Positions 1-7,828 of a stretch of 64,000 bases of DNA are shown here, one piece after another. Below the pieces are notes generated by a model. The model was not told the DNA's origin. It searched no databases and saw only the letters and a program-made list of their open reading frames with translations. The stretch comes from Eubacteriales bacterium. Its GTDB lineage: Bacteria > Bacillota > Clostridia > Christensenellales > CAG-138. The stretch's first letter is position 1, and the number at the start of each line of letters is the position of its first letter. Location: contig JAJFTI010000014.1 of NCBI GenBank assembly GCA_021373115.1, forward strand, positions 21,124-85,123, given 5' to 3'. Made by a program: the position numbers and the translations under genes.

Positions 1-1
1 C

Positions 2-271
2 CCGGCGCGCAAGCGCGAAGTCGCGCAAACGGAGTCGCAGGCGGTCATCGACGCCCAGCTCGTCGTTCTGCTCCTGCCGGGACGTTTTGGAACGCACGCG
101 GAGCTTGGAACCGCCATTGCCAGCAGCGCGAACAAGCGCATCCTGCTCTGGTCGGAATCCAGCGCGCCGTTCGATGGAACGGAAGGCTTCTGCGTGTTTT
201 ATCACCATCCCGCGGTCGAGCGGTTCGTCGGTCCTTTCGACGAGTTTTTGCACTATCTTTCAGCACTGTAA
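2..271 (+). CDS. Nucleoside 2-deoxyribosyltransferase-like protein, C-terminal part
   Basis: The reading frame is open from the window edge to a TAA, giving the last 89 residues of a protein whose start lies upstream. The visible part contains DAQLVVLLLPGRFGTHAELG followed by a predicted helix, which resembles the C-terminal half of nucleoside 2-deoxyribosyltransferase-fold proteins: a hydrophobic strand, then a Gly-rich turn, then E-L-G-x-A. Such proteins transfer or hydrolyse deoxyribosyl groups of nucleosides or nucleotides in the cytoplasm. It ends 11 nt before the TTG of the glycosyltransferase gene, so the two are probably cotranscribed. The catalytic N-terminal part is not visible, so the exact activity is open; related TIR-like or YtoQ-like folds remain possible. 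Confidence 0.5.
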   Translation, partial: PARKREVAQTESQAVIDAQLVVLLLPGRFGTHAELGTAIASSANKRILLWSESSAPFDGTEGFCVFYHHPAVERFVGPFDEFLHYLSAL

Positions 272-282
272 GGAGAAAACGG

Positions 283-1422
283 TTGAGCGATTTGCATCAA
301 AACTGCACCGTACTGCACCTGACCGACTACGGCGCGCCGTACGAGGGCAATTTCATCGCGTCCCTGCGCGCGCTCGAGCGCAGGCTGGCAGACGACGGGA
401 TTCCAATGATCTACGTGTTTCCAAAACGCGCGGGCGATATGCCCTGGGCGCAGACCATGCGCCGTGAAAAGCAAAACGTGTTTCTCATTGAGCGAAACGG
501 TTTTTTTGCGTACGCGCGGCAGATTCGCAGGCTGCTCCGGCAATACGATGTTTCCATTCTCCACGCGCACTTCATCCACTACAAAGAAAAGCTCGCCGCG
601 CTCTTCGCGGCAAAGACCTGCGGGCACCGGGTCGAGACCGTTCTGCACCTGCATAACCATCTCGTGCTCCCCAAGTCCCGTCTCCGCTCACTGCCGCAGA
701 GGCTCTACCTTTCGTTTGTTTCGCGCTTCGTCTGCTGCAGCAAATCGGTTGCGGATCGTTTGGTCTCGGACGGCATTCCCCCGATCCGCGTCTTAGTTGC
801 GGAAAACGCCATCGCGTTCGAACGCCTGAGCGCCTTTGAACCGCTTGATCGTTCATCGCTTGGAATTTCCCGCGATGAAAAGATCGCGCTCATGTTCGGA
901 TTCGACTTTCTAAGAAAAGGCGTCGATCTGGCGGTGGAGGCCGTTCGCTCCCTGCGGGAAGCGGGTGAGCCGGTCTCGCTCGCCATCGTGCTCTCCTCCC
1001 GAAAGGAAGAGGTGGAAGCGGCGATTCTGCATCAGCTGGGCGCGGCAGAATTGCCGGGCTGGATCAGGCTTCTCCCCGCGCGGAGCGACGTTGCGGCGTA
1101 TTACCACATGGCGGACGTATTTCTCTCTCCAAGCCGCGAAGAGGGCTTTTGTTACGCTTTGGTCGAGGCGGTTTCCTGCAGAACGCCCGTGCTCGCCAGC
1201 GCAATCGACGCCCAGAGGGATCTTGCGCTGCCGCAGGACGCCTTTGTTCCGCCGCAGGACGCAGCGGCGCTTTCGAACGCGATTCCCCGCGTTTTACAGA
1301 AAGCAGATACGCCGGAGCAGAAATCCGCGCTGGAACAGGCCGGACGGCGCGTGGTCGAAACATACGCCCTAAATGCCTGGGCGGAACGCGTTGCCCGCAT
1401 ATATTTGGAGATTCTTTCCTAA
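283..1422 (+). CDS. Glycosyltransferase family 4 (GT-B fold)
   Basis: A 379-aa protein with the layout of GT4 enzymes, which transfer a sugar from a nucleotide sugar to an acceptor at the inner membrane face. The N-terminal Rossmann half includes HAHFIHYKEK (about residue 94) and the C-terminal half carries the donor-site signature SPSREEGFCYALVEA (about residue 283), with the E-x7-E pattern typical of retaining GT4 enzymes. No membrane segment or signal peptide is seen. The start is a TTG because AAGGAG lies 7 nt upstream and no ATG fits. It follows the deoxyribosyltransferase-like gene by 11 nt. The acceptor (exopolysaccharide, teichoic acid or glycolipid) cannot be read from the sequence. 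Confidence 0.85.
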   Translation: MSDLHQNCTVLHLTDYGAPYEGNFIASLRALERRLADDGIPMIYVFPKRAGDMPWAQTMRREKQNVFLIERNGFFAYARQIRRLLRQYDVSILHAHFIHYKEKLAALFAAKTCGHRVETVLHLHNHLVLPKSRLRSLPQRLYLSFVSRFVCCSKSVADRLVSDGIPPIRVLVAENAIAFERLSAFEPLDRSSLGISRDEKIALMFGFDFLRKGVDLAVEAVRSLREAGEPVSLAIVLSSRKEEVEAAILHQLGAAELPGWIRLLPARSDVAAYYHMADVFLSPSREEGFCYALVEAVSCRTPVLASAIDAQRDLALPQDAFVPPQDAAALSNAIPRVLQKADTPEQKSALEQAGRRVVETYALNAWAERVARIYLEILS

Positions 1423-1459
1423 TCCGCGAAAATAAGCGGTTCATTCGCCGTTTTCAGGG

Positions 1460-1488
1460 TTGACACACGCGGACGCGTTTGTTACACT
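1460..1488 (+). promoter_or_regulatory. Promoter of rplM-rpsI with about 100-nt leader
   Basis: TTGACA at 1460-1465, a 17-bp spacer and TACACT at 1483-1488 form a near-consensus sigma-A promoter. The leader that follows is about 100 nt long before the rplM ribosome site GGAGG. Leaders of this length upstream of rplM are used for ribosomal-protein autoregulation in Bacillota, but I could not match this one to a known fold. Confidence 0.8.
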
Positions 1489-1593
1489 AATCGATGTGCC
1501 ATTGGGTCGAGAACTGCCACAGCCCCGGGAGTAAGCGCTCAATCACACGAAAGACAAACCATTTTTCAGAATTCATGTAATGGAGGAATCGCC

Positions 1594-2025
1594 ATGAAAT
1601 CCTATATGGCAAAGGGCGAAACCGTTGAGCGCAGCTGGTACGTTGTGGATGCGAAGGATATGGTTCTCGGCCGTCTTTCTTCGCAAGTGGCAGCCATTCT
1701 CAGAGGCAAGCATAAGCCCATATACACCCCGCATGTCGACACCGGCGATCACGTGATCATCATCAACGCCGCCAAAGTTCGCCTGACGGGTAAAAAGCTT
1801 GATCAGAAAAAGTACATTCACCACACCGGCTATCCGGGCGGCATTCGCGAGGTCAGTTATCGCACGCTGCTTGCCACCAAGCCGGAGTTCGCGGTTTACG
1901 AATCGGTTCGCCGCATGATGCCGAAGGGCCCTCTCGGCGACAAGATGCTCACGAAGCTCCGCATTTATGCCGGACCCGAGCACAAGAACGCCGCGCAGCA
2001 GCCCCAGCCCCTCACGCTGAAATAA
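1594..2025 (+). CDS. rplM: 50S ribosomal protein L13
   Basis: A 143-aa protein with full-length L13 features: the N-terminal [16 protein letters not shown] segment, the [13 protein letters not shown] core and the C-terminal [18 protein letters not shown] segment. It is an early-assembling large-subunit protein. GGAGG sits 9 nt before the ATG. It is followed after 18 nt by rpsI, the standard L13-S9 operon of bacteria. Confidence 0.98.
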   Translation: MKSYMAKGETVERSWYVVDAKDMVLGRLSSQVAAILRGKHKPIYTPHVDTGDHVIIINAAKVRLTGKKLDQKKYIHHTGYPGGIREVSYRTLLATKPEFAVYESVRRMMPKGPLGDKMLTKLRIYAGPEHKNAAQQPQPLTLK

Positions 2026-2043
2026 CGAAAGGAGAAACAGAAC

Positions 2044-2436
2044 ATGGCAAGTACGCAATATCTTGGCACCGGCAGACGGAAAAAGTCCATTGCCCGCGTT
2101 CGGTTACTCCCCGGCAGCGGCAATATCACGATTAACAAGCGCGAGCTGGACAGCTACTTCGGCATGGAAACGCTGAAGATGATCGTCCGCGCACCGCTCA
2201 CCCTGACCGACACGCTTTCGAAATTCGACGTGTTCGTCAACGTCTATGGCGGCGGCACCACCGGCCAGGCCGGCGCAATCCGTCATGGAATCGCCCGCGC
2301 ACTGCTCGTTGCGGAGCCCGCGCTGCGTCCCGCCCTCAAGAAGGCCGGGTATCTCACGCGCGATCCGCGTATGAAAGAGCGTAAAAAGTACGGTCTGCAT
2401 GCGGCCCGCAGAGCGCCCCAGTTCAGCAAGAGATAA
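2044..2436 (+). CDS. rpsI: 30S ribosomal protein S9
   Basis: A 130-aa S9 protein. It starts with [16 protein letters not shown], carries [21 protein letters not shown] in the middle and ends with the conserved basic tail QFSKR that reaches the tRNA in the P site. AAAGGAG precedes the ATG. It is the second and last gene of the rplM operon; a terminator hairpin follows about 30 bp after the stop. Confidence 0.98.
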   Translation: MASTQYLGTGRRKKSIARVRLLPGSGNITINKRELDSYFGMETLKMIVRAPLTLTDTLSKFDVFVNVYGGGTTGQAGAIRHGIARALLVAEPALRPALKKAGYLTRDPRMKERKKYGLHAARRAPQFSKR

Positions 2437-2467
2437 TCTCTCTTTCGCTGTCAATTCACGCAAACAG

Positions 2468-2497
2468 CATCCCGTCCTATCTTGGGCGGGATGTTTA
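2468..2497 (+). terminator. Rho-independent terminator after rpsI
   Basis: The arms CATCCCGTCC and GGGCGGGATG enclose a short loop and are followed by a T-rich run (GTTTATTTG). Confidence 0.8.
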
Positions 2498-2513
2498 TTT
2501 GTCGAATTATTTG

Positions 2514-2543
2514 TTGCAATATTATTTCAGTTAATGTTATGCT
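2514..2543 (+). promoter_or_regulatory. Promoter with -10 box 6 nt from the ATG (leaderless type)
   Basis: TTGCAA at 2514-2519, an 18-bp spacer and TATGCT at 2538-2543. The ATG at 2550 comes 6 nt after the -10 box, where transcription would be expected to start, and there is no Shine-Dalgarno sequence between them. Confidence 0.6.
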
Positions 2544-2549
2544 TACCCT

Positions 2550-3212
2550 ATGGAAGAAAAATCCAAAAAATTCAAAAAGTTTGGAAGAAAAGCGCTCGCT
2601 GTCTGCGCAGGCGTCATTGCCGCCTGCTCGATTGCGCTTGGTTCCCTTGCGGGCACGCCGGACGAGCTGTTTTCCGGCGTTCAGCCGGCAGCGCAGGTAA
2701 CCGCCTCGCAAACTGCGGACGATTCCCGTTCTCCGGGAAAATCGAAGCGCGCGGATTCTGCGCAAAAATCACGCCTGCGCAATTGGTTGAGAAAAGTGTT
2801 TTTCTCCCAACCGTCTGTCGTGCGGGGTGTCGTTCTGCTGCCGTTCTGGGCGGTTGGAAAAGCGCTGCTCTTGCTGATCTCGCTGTTGTTTACCGCTATG
2901 AACCCGTTTTTGCAGATTCTTCTCGGTGTGCTGCTCAATGCGGCTCTGCTCTTCGGGTTGTTTTTCATCCTGCTAAAGCTGTTGTTCCCTAACCTTCGCC
3001 TGCGGGATTTGTTTAAAAAGCGAACGATTCTCCTGATTGCCGCCTGTTCCGTCCTGCTCTCGGTTGCGGATGCGATCCTGCGCGCGAGTTGGGAGGATTA
3101 CCGCCCGATCAGCATCGCGATCAAGCTCGGCCTTGGTCTCTTCGTGCTTGCGCTGTTGAGTTATCGCATCTTTGGCAAGCGAAAACCGGTGCGAACGCAC
3201 TCGGTCGTATAA
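2550..3212 (+). CDS. Hypothetical membrane protein
   Basis: A 220-aa protein of unknown function. A charged Lys-rich N-terminus is followed by a hydrophobic segment at about 15-35 (signal anchor), a polar Ser/Lys-rich stretch at 45-85, and then four or more hydrophobic helices between about 90 and 205 with a cluster of positive residues (LRDLFKKR) in one loop. No catalytic motif or named domain is recognisable. The ATG is chosen because the -10 box ends 6 nt upstream, which makes this a probable leaderless message. It lies alone between the rpsI terminator and a bidirectional terminator shared with the convergent aldolase gene. Confidence 0.75.
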   Translation: MEEKSKKFKKFGRKALAVCAGVIAACSIALGSLAGTPDELFSGVQPAAQVTASQTADDSRSPGKSKRADSAQKSRLRNWLRKVFFSQPSVVRGVVLLPFWAVGKALLLLISLLFTAMNPFLQILLGVLLNAALLFGLFFILLKLLFPNLRLRDLFKKRTILLIAACSVLLSVADAILRASWEDYRPISIAIKLGLGLFVLALLSYRIFGKRKPVRTHSVV

Positions 3213-3215
3213 AAC

Positions 3216-3244
3216 AAGGCGGAGGTGAATACCACCCCCGCCTT
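3216..3244. terminator. Bidirectional terminator
   Basis: AAGGCGGaGGTG, loop aata, then CCACCcCCGCCTT, flanked by A-run and T-rich ends. It separates the membrane-protein gene from the convergent aldolase gene and can serve both. Confidence 0.8.
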
Positions 3245-3259
3245 ATTGATTGCACTACA

Positions 3260-4300
3260 TCATTGTTTCGCTGGAATGCTGCCAAGCAGCGCGTCCACCA
3301 TCTCCGGCGGCGTCGCCCAGGAGGTGCAGAAGCGGACCGCGTCGTTCTCGTCGTCCACCGCGCACCAGAACGCGTAGCCGAACGACCGGCCAAGTTCACG
3401 CAGCAGCGTCTTCGGCAGAATCGGAAAGACCTGGTTCGTCGGCGACTCCACCATCATCGCGTATCCGCGTGCGCGTAACCCTTCCGTCAGTTTCTGCGCC
3501 TGCGCTACCGCGTGCCGGCCAATCTCAAAATACAGCCCGTCCGTAAACAGCGTTTCAAACTGAATGCCCAGCAGCCTGCCTTTGGCGAGCATACCGCCGC
3601 GCTGTTTGATATGATAGCGGAAATCCTTCTTCAGCAAAGGATCATTGATTACGAGCGCTTCGCCGAACAGCGCGCCCAGTTTTGTTCCGCCAATGGAAAA
3701 CGCACTCGTGTACCGCGCAAGATCGGCAAGCGAAAGATCCGCGCCCTGCGCCGCAAACGATGCGCCAAGCCGCGCGCCGTCCACATAGAGCGGTATTTGG
3801 TAGCGCTGGCATACGTTCCAGATGTCGGTCAGCTCGGCCTTGCGGTAAATTGTGCCCAGTTCGGTCGGCTGCGAGAGATAGACCATGCCCGGCTGAACCA
3901 TGTGCTCGGCGGTCTCGTCCGCAAAATGCGCGGCCACCGCCCGCTCAATCTGCTCCGCGGTCAGTTTGCCGTCCGCGGACGGCAGGGCGAGCACCTTATG
4001 TCCGGTTGCTTCAATCGCGCCCGTTTCATGAACGTTGATATGTCCGCTCGCCGCGGCAATCACACCCTGATAGGGTTTCAGGCATGCGGCAATTATCGTT
4101 GTATTTGTCTGCGTTCCGCCAACCAGAAACTGAACGTCGCTCGCGGCTCCATCCAGATGGGCGCGGATTTTTTCCCGCGCGCGTTCGCAGCGGGTGTCAA
4201 GCCCGTAAGAGTTGTCCTGCTCCCGATTCGCCCTGGTAATCGCTTCCAGAATTCGCTCATGTGCGCACTCGTTGTAGTCGTTCATAAAGTTATAGAGCAT
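3260..4300 (-). CDS. Low-specificity L-threonine aldolase family (PLP fold type I)
   Basis: A 346-aa PLP enzyme of the beta-eliminating-lyase superfamily that would cleave L-threonine or L-allo-threonine to glycine and acetaldehyde in the cytoplasm. Landmarks are FLVGGTQTNTTII (about 57-70, cofactor phosphate site), HINVHETGAIEATGHKV (about 87-103), YVDGARLGASFA (about 172-183, Asp on the PLP ring nitrogen) and FSIGGTKLGALFGEA (about 202-216) with the Schiff-base lysine. The length is typical of the family. GGAGGG precedes the ATG. An extended -10 box (TGcTATACT) lies about 50 bp upstream on the minus strand. LtaE-like enzymes, phenylserine aldolases and related lyases cannot be told apart from sequence alone. 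Confidence 0.88.
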   Translation of the reverse strand: MLYNFMNDYNECAHERILEAITRANREQDNSYGLDTRCERAREKIRAHLDGAASDVQFLVGGTQTNTTIIAACLKPYQGVIAAASGHINVHETGAIEATGHKVLALPSADGKLTAEQIERAVAAHFADETAEHMVQPGMVYLSQPTELGTIYRKAELTDIWNVCQRYQIPLYVDGARLGASFAAQGADLSLADLARYTSAFSIGGTKLGALFGEALVINDPLLKKDFRYHIKQRGGMLAKGRLLGIQFETLFTDGLYFEIGRHAVAQAQKLTEGLRARGYAMMVESPTNQVFPILPKTLLRELGRSFGYAFWCAVDDENDAVRFCTSWATPPEMVDALLGSIPAKQ

Positions 4301-4478
4301 GTTTCCCTCCGGATTTTAGTTTCACGCGAGCAATCCGCGTTCATACACCGATCGAGTATAGCACAATTCGGTTCGATTGGATGCCGTTTTGGGGCAGGAT
4401 TTTCATTCGATCTCCTTGTTTTTGAAAAAAGGTGACTGCTTGTTCACCGAAACACCGCATCCTCGCCGCAAGGCGCGT

Positions 4479-4508
4479 TTGCTTTTTTATTGTTCTTTCC
4501 CCTATAAT
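4479..4508 (+). promoter_or_regulatory. Promoter with consensus -10 box 6 nt from the ATG (leaderless type)
   Basis: TTGCTT at 4479-4484, an 18-bp spacer and TATAAT at 4503-4508. The lipoprotein ATG at 4515 follows 6 nt later with no ribosome site between. Confidence 0.7.
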
Positions 4509-4514
4509 CATTTT

Positions 4515-5783
4515 ATGAAACATACGACGAATATTCCTTCTTCCCGAATTATCTGTTCGGCGCTTGCCATTCTGCTCCTGCTCTTTCTGTTTACGGGCTG
4601 CGCAGAATCCGGGGACGACTCCGTTTCGGAGCAGTCCGCTTTGTTCGCCTCCGGGCCGGTAACCGTTCCGAATGCATCCTCCGTTGCGCCTGTTTCGCTC
4701 GCGGATGCCCTGCCGGATGGCACCGCCTTTGCAGTTCTTTTCGTCAACGTCGGCAAGGCGGACGCAGCCATCCTGCGGGTTGGCGACGCAACCGTGCTGA
4801 TCGATACCGGTTCGGCGGAGTCCGCGCCGCAGCTGTTTGCGGCGCTGAACGCGCTGAACGTCTCCTCCATCGACGCGGTTTTCCTTACCCACAGCCACGG
4901 CGATCATCTCGGTGGTCTGGATGCGCTTGCCGCAAACTACAGCATTCCCGTCGTCTATTCACCCTTTTTCTCCGAACAGGATAAAAACGGCGTCGGTAAG
5001 ATCACGAAACGCGCGGAAAAACTGGGTTTAGCGCACAAGGAGCTCAAGGCGGGCGAAACCGTCACATTGAAAAACGAAGTATCCTTCCACGTTCTCGGTC
5101 CGCTGGAGCAAAACGGCGAGGATGACAACGATAATTCGCTCGTATTGCAATTTTCCTATGGCGGAAAAACGTTCCTGTTCGCGGGCGACATGCAGTTTGC
5201 CGAGGAACAAACCCTCATCAATTCCGGCGCCAATCTCAAAAGCGACCTGCTGAAAGTTGGCAACCATGGCAATCCGGACGCAACAGGGGACGATTTTGCT
5301 GCGCTCGTATTCCCCGCGTACGCGGTCGTCTCCACCTGCACGCAGGAGGATCCGGACAGCGCGAACACCCGCGTAACCGCCGCGCTCGCCGGTTCGGAAA
5401 TATTCGTCACGCAGGACTTCCCGATCGGCGTGTTGCTGACTTGCGACAGCGCGGGCGAATTGACCGTGTCGAATCCAGCACGGAACGATGCCGGACTCGA
5501 CGTCGCCATCCAGAGCCTCGACGCGGATCGTCAAACGGTAACGCTTGAAAACAACAGCTCCAGCGACGCAAACCTTTCCGGCTGCATCGTCTTTTCCGCA
5601 CGCTCGGGCGCGCTGCTGCGGTTTCCGGACGGCGCGGTTTTAGCGGCGGGTCAAACGCTGACCATCGGCAGCGGCGGCGATTTTGCTTTCCCGAACGAAG
5701 ACAAGCCGCTGAGCCAAAAGAAGTCGAATACCGTAACATTTTATGACTCGCTCGGTACCCGCCTCAGCCGGTACGAGCAATAA
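4515..5783 (+). CDS. ComEC-like metallo-beta-lactamase lipoprotein with lamin-tail domain
   Basis: A 422-aa exported lipoprotein. The signal peptide has a hydrophobic core and the lipobox LFTGC at about residues 27-31. A metallo-beta-lactamase fold follows, of the ComEC/Rec2 C-terminal type: FVNVGKADAAIL (77), LIDTGS (95), the metal motif HSHGDHLGG (about 127), FAGDM (about 223) and KVGNHG (about 247). The last 100 residues (SLDADRQTVTLENNSSSDANL...) form a lamin-tail-like beta domain. No ComEC channel helices are present, so this is not a DNA-uptake channel but a secreted phosphodiesterase or nuclease candidate anchored outside the membrane. An earlier in-frame ATG at 4377 lies upstream of the promoter and is rejected. 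Confidence 0.85.
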   Translation: MKHTTNIPSSRIICSALAILLLLFLFTGCAESGDDSVSEQSALFASGPVTVPNASSVAPVSLADALPDGTAFAVLFVNVGKADAAILRVGDATVLIDTGSAESAPQLFAALNALNVSSIDAVFLTHSHGDHLGGLDALAANYSIPVVYSPFFSEQDKNGVGKITKRAEKLGLAHKELKAGETVTLKNEVSFHVLGPLEQNGEDDNDNSLVLQFSYGGKTFLFAGDMQFAEEQTLINSGANLKSDLLKVGNHGNPDATGDDFAALVFPAYAVVSTCTQEDPDSANTRVTAALAGSEIFVTQDFPIGVLLTCDSAGELTVSNPARNDAGLDVAIQSLDADRQTVTLENNSSSDANLSGCIVFSARSGALLRFPDGAVLAAGQTLTIGSGGDFAFPNEDKPLSQKKSNTVTFYDSLGTRLSRYEQ

Positions 5784-5795
5784 CAACACGCAGCA

Positions 5796-5821
5796 AAAAT
5801 GGCAGGAAAACCTGCCATTTT
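5796..5821. terminator. Bidirectional terminator
   Basis: AAAATGGCAGG, loop aaaa, CCTGCCATTTT: a perfect 11-bp stem with A/T runs on both sides, shared by the convergent lipoprotein and 4Fe-4S genes. Confidence 0.9.
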
Positions 5822-5824
5822 ACG

Positions 5825-6739
5825 TTACCGGGTGTACTTTGTTTCTTCGTGTACTTCGGAAGTATCTCGTTCCGGCTCGTTTTTGCACCTGCCCGCGCAG
5901 AATCCCGCGCTGAGCGCCTTGGTCGGACAGTTCCTTACGCAATCCCCGCAGCGGATGCACTCCATATCGTTCGGTGTTTTGGAAGCGTCCACGCCCATGT
6001 TGCAAACGCTTTTGCAGGTTCCGCAGTGCGTACAGGCGTTTTCGTCCAGCTTGAGCCGGTAGAATGAGGCTTTATTGAGCAGCGCATACGCCGCGCCCAG
6101 CGGGCAGAGGTACTTGCAAAACGGCCGGTAAAGAAAGACGGAAAGCGCGAGCACCGCGACTAAAATTCCCATTTTCCAACTGAACATAAACCCGATCACC
6201 GCTTGAAGCGACGGATTGGCAAGCACAAGCGGAATCCCCGCAAACAGCGTGCCGGAAGGGCAAACCCATTTGCAGAACCACGGCGCGCCGACGCCCGCCG
6301 CATTTTTCACGAGCAGCGGCAGCAGGATTACCAGAACCGCCAACACCGCATATTTCAGATACCGAAGCGGACGGTCCAGCCGGAACGCGCCGATTTTCTT
6401 CGACCGGATCTTGTAGAGCAAATCCTGCACCAGTCCAAACGGACAGAGAAACCCGCAGACGAAGCGGCCAAACAGCGCGCCGAATGCGAGCAGAAAACCA
6501 ATTACGTAGGTTGGAAACTTCAAGTCCCGCGCGGCAAGCTCCGCCTGCAACGATCCAATCGGGCAGGCGCCAAGCGCGCCCGGACAGGAATAGCAGTTCA
6601 GCCCCGGAACGCAGACGGCTTTCGTGTTCCCCTGCCAGATACGCCCTTTTACAAAGCCGACAAGATAGCCGTTTGAAACGACCGTCCACGCACCTTGCAC
6701 TACATGCCGCAGTTTGTTGCGTAAAAACCTGTTAGCCAA
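5825..6739 (-). CDS. 4Fe-4S ferredoxin-type membrane protein (NapH/CcoG-like)
   Basis: A 304-aa polytopic membrane protein with several Cys clusters. The first half carries [14 protein letters not shown] (about 49-62), [10 protein letters not shown] (about 92-101), a [10 protein letters not shown] motif (about 153-163) and FCKYLCPLG (about 205-213) around about five membrane helices. The C-terminal domain has two ferredoxin-type motifs, [11 protein letters not shown] and [11 protein letters not shown], for two 4Fe-4S clusters. Such proteins move electrons through or along the membrane. The start is TTG at 6739 and overlaps the stop of the upstream small gene by 8 bp (TTGGCTAA), so translation is probably coupled. 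It is the last gene of the thioredoxin-fold operon and probably passes electrons to or from that system. Confidence 0.88.
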   Translation of the reverse strand: MANRFLRNKLRHVVQGAWTVVSNGYLVGFVKGRIWQGNTKAVCVPGLNCYSCPGALGACPIGSLQAELAARDLKFPTYVIGFLLAFGALFGRFVCGFLCPFGLVQDLLYKIRSKKIGAFRLDRPLRYLKYAVLAVLVILLPLLVKNAAGVGAPWFCKWVCPSGTLFAGIPLVLANPSLQAVIGFMFSWKMGILVAVLALSVFLYRPFCKYLCPLGAAYALLNKASFYRLKLDENACTHCGTCKSVCNMGVDASKTPNDMECIRCGDCVRNCPTKALSAGFCAGRCKNEPERDTSEVHEETKYTR

Positions 6740-6875
6740 TGCCGATACACTCCAGGCATATATTCACCGCGCGCGAGAGCACAACCGCAACCTCGCCGCG
6801 CCAGATGCCAAGCGCAATCAACGCCGCACCAAGCGCAATGAGCAGGTAGGGCAGCGCGCGCCAACGGCCTCTCAT
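6732..6875 (-). CDS. CD1871A family CxxC-motif small membrane protein
   Basis: A 47-aa protein. It starts [16 protein letters not shown], has one membrane helix (about 9-24) followed by [23 protein letters not shown], and ends with a CLEC (CxxC) motif near the C-terminus. The pattern [14 protein letters not shown] is that of the CD1871A family found in Clostridia. The ATG overlaps the TGA of the thioredoxin-fold gene (ATGA), and its TAA overlaps the start of the 4Fe-4S gene. The order TlpA-like, CD1871A, 4Fe-4S recurs in gut Clostridia as far as I know. Its role is not established; the CxxC next to redox partners suggests a thiol or cluster-handing function at the membrane. Confidence 0.85.
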   Translation of the reverse strand: MRGRWRALPYLLIALGAALIALGIWRGEVAVVLSRAVNICLECIGIG

Positions 6876-7477
6876 TCGGAAACCTGAGCCAGCAGCTCGT
6901 CGATCTTCGCCGCCCAGTCGTCATAGCTGTTTGCTCCAACCACCGCGTCTCCAACCTGTTTCCCTTCGGAATCGAAGAACAGCGTGGTTGGAATATACTG
7001 GTACCCTTGAATCTGTTCGAGAAAGAATCCCTCCGCCGCAACAACCGGATACGTTACCCCCTGGTCCGCAAGAAACTTCTTTGCCCCTTCCACGTCATCG
7101 TCACCGGTCAGTACGCCAACGATGATGAAGCCTTTGTCCGCGTATGCGTCGCTGATCTTAACAAGGTCCGGAATTTCTCCCACGCACGGAGGGCACCAGG
7201 TTGCCCAGTAGTTGACCATGGTCAGCTTGTGATCGGAAAACACCGTCTGATCGAGAGTACCCCCCGTCAGCGTCGTGAGGGAAAACGAAACCGAGCCCCC
7301 CTCCTGCGGTTCGGCGGCTGTTTCCGCAGCCGGCTCTTCCGTCGCATCCGAGGTCGGCGCTTCGGTTGCCGCGGACGTTTCGGTCGCTTCTGCCGGTTCG
7401 GCCGGAGCCACCGCACAGGCGCTCATCAGCAGCGCGGCGGCCAGAAGACCGGTTAAGATCCAAATCAGCTTTTTCAT
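6872..7477 (-). CDS. TlpA/ResA-like thioredoxin-fold lipoprotein
   Basis: A 201-aa exported redox protein. The signal peptide ends in the lipobox LLMSAC (about 16-21), followed by a 50-residue Ala/Glu/Thr-rich linker. The redoxin domain has [21 protein letters not shown], with the WCPPC active site at about 104-108, and the cis-Pro region IPTTLFFD near 167. TlpA/ResA proteins reduce disulfides of exported proteins or receive electrons from membrane carriers. AAAGGATTG lies before the ATG at 7477; longer in-frame starts lack a ribosome site. It is the first gene of a three-gene overlapping operon with the CD1871A-type protein and the 4Fe-4S membrane protein, which suggests one extracytoplasmic electron pathway. 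Confidence 0.9.
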   Translation of the reverse strand: MKKLIWILTGLLAAALLMSACAVAPAEPAEATETSAATEAPTSDATEEPAAETAAEPQEGGSVSFSLTTLTGGTLDQTVFSDHKLTMVNYWATWCPPCVGEIPDLVKISDAYADKGFIIVGVLTGDDDVEGAKKFLADQGVTYPVVAAEGFFLEQIQGYQYIPTTLFFDSEGKQVGDAVVGANSYDDWAAKIDELLAQVSE

Positions 7478-7614
7478 ATTTCGTTCAATCCTTTCCATTT
7501 CTGCCTCTGCTTCTTTTGCAAAATGTATGCGTTCATCAACAGATACCAACCGGAATCATTGGCCGATACAGAATATGGTTTTCATGTTACAGGCGGCGTT
7601 CGCCGGTTACCGTG

Positions 7615-7623
7615 ATTATATCA
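7615..7623 (-). promoter_or_regulatory. Extended -10 promoter of the TlpA operon
   Basis: On the minus strand TGaTATAAT occupies 7623-7615. The -35 region is weak, as is usual for extended -10 promoters. The leader to the ATG would be about 130 nt. Confidence 0.5.
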
Positions 7624-7681
7624 CATGCCGCGCTCGCCGGTCGAGACGCCGGAAACGGGAAGATATTCGGCGCGTCCTGCA

Positions 7682-7710
7682 TTGCGTCCGCTTGGTTCAT
7701 ACGCTATAAT
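7682..7710 (+). promoter_or_regulatory. Promoter of the MFS-DUF2804 genes
   Basis: TTGCGT at 7682-7687, a 17-bp spacer and TATAAT at 7705-7710. It points to the MFS gene at 7829 and leaves an AT-rich leader of about 110 nt. The 280 bp between the two divergent operons hold only these promoters. Confidence 0.65.
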
Positions 7711-7828
7711 GGGCTCGATAGCTTTTTCTGAATTGCAATTCATTTTCTGAATTCTAAGTTCGTTTTTTATCGGATTCCCGCTTTTGCCACTCGAAACAGA
7801 ATACGGATGATTCGGAGGATATTGTCTC

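Noticed and set aside
1489..1593. Known L13 leader RNA
   Set aside because: The position fits, but I could not reconstruct the published secondary structure from the sequence. A covariance model search would settle it.
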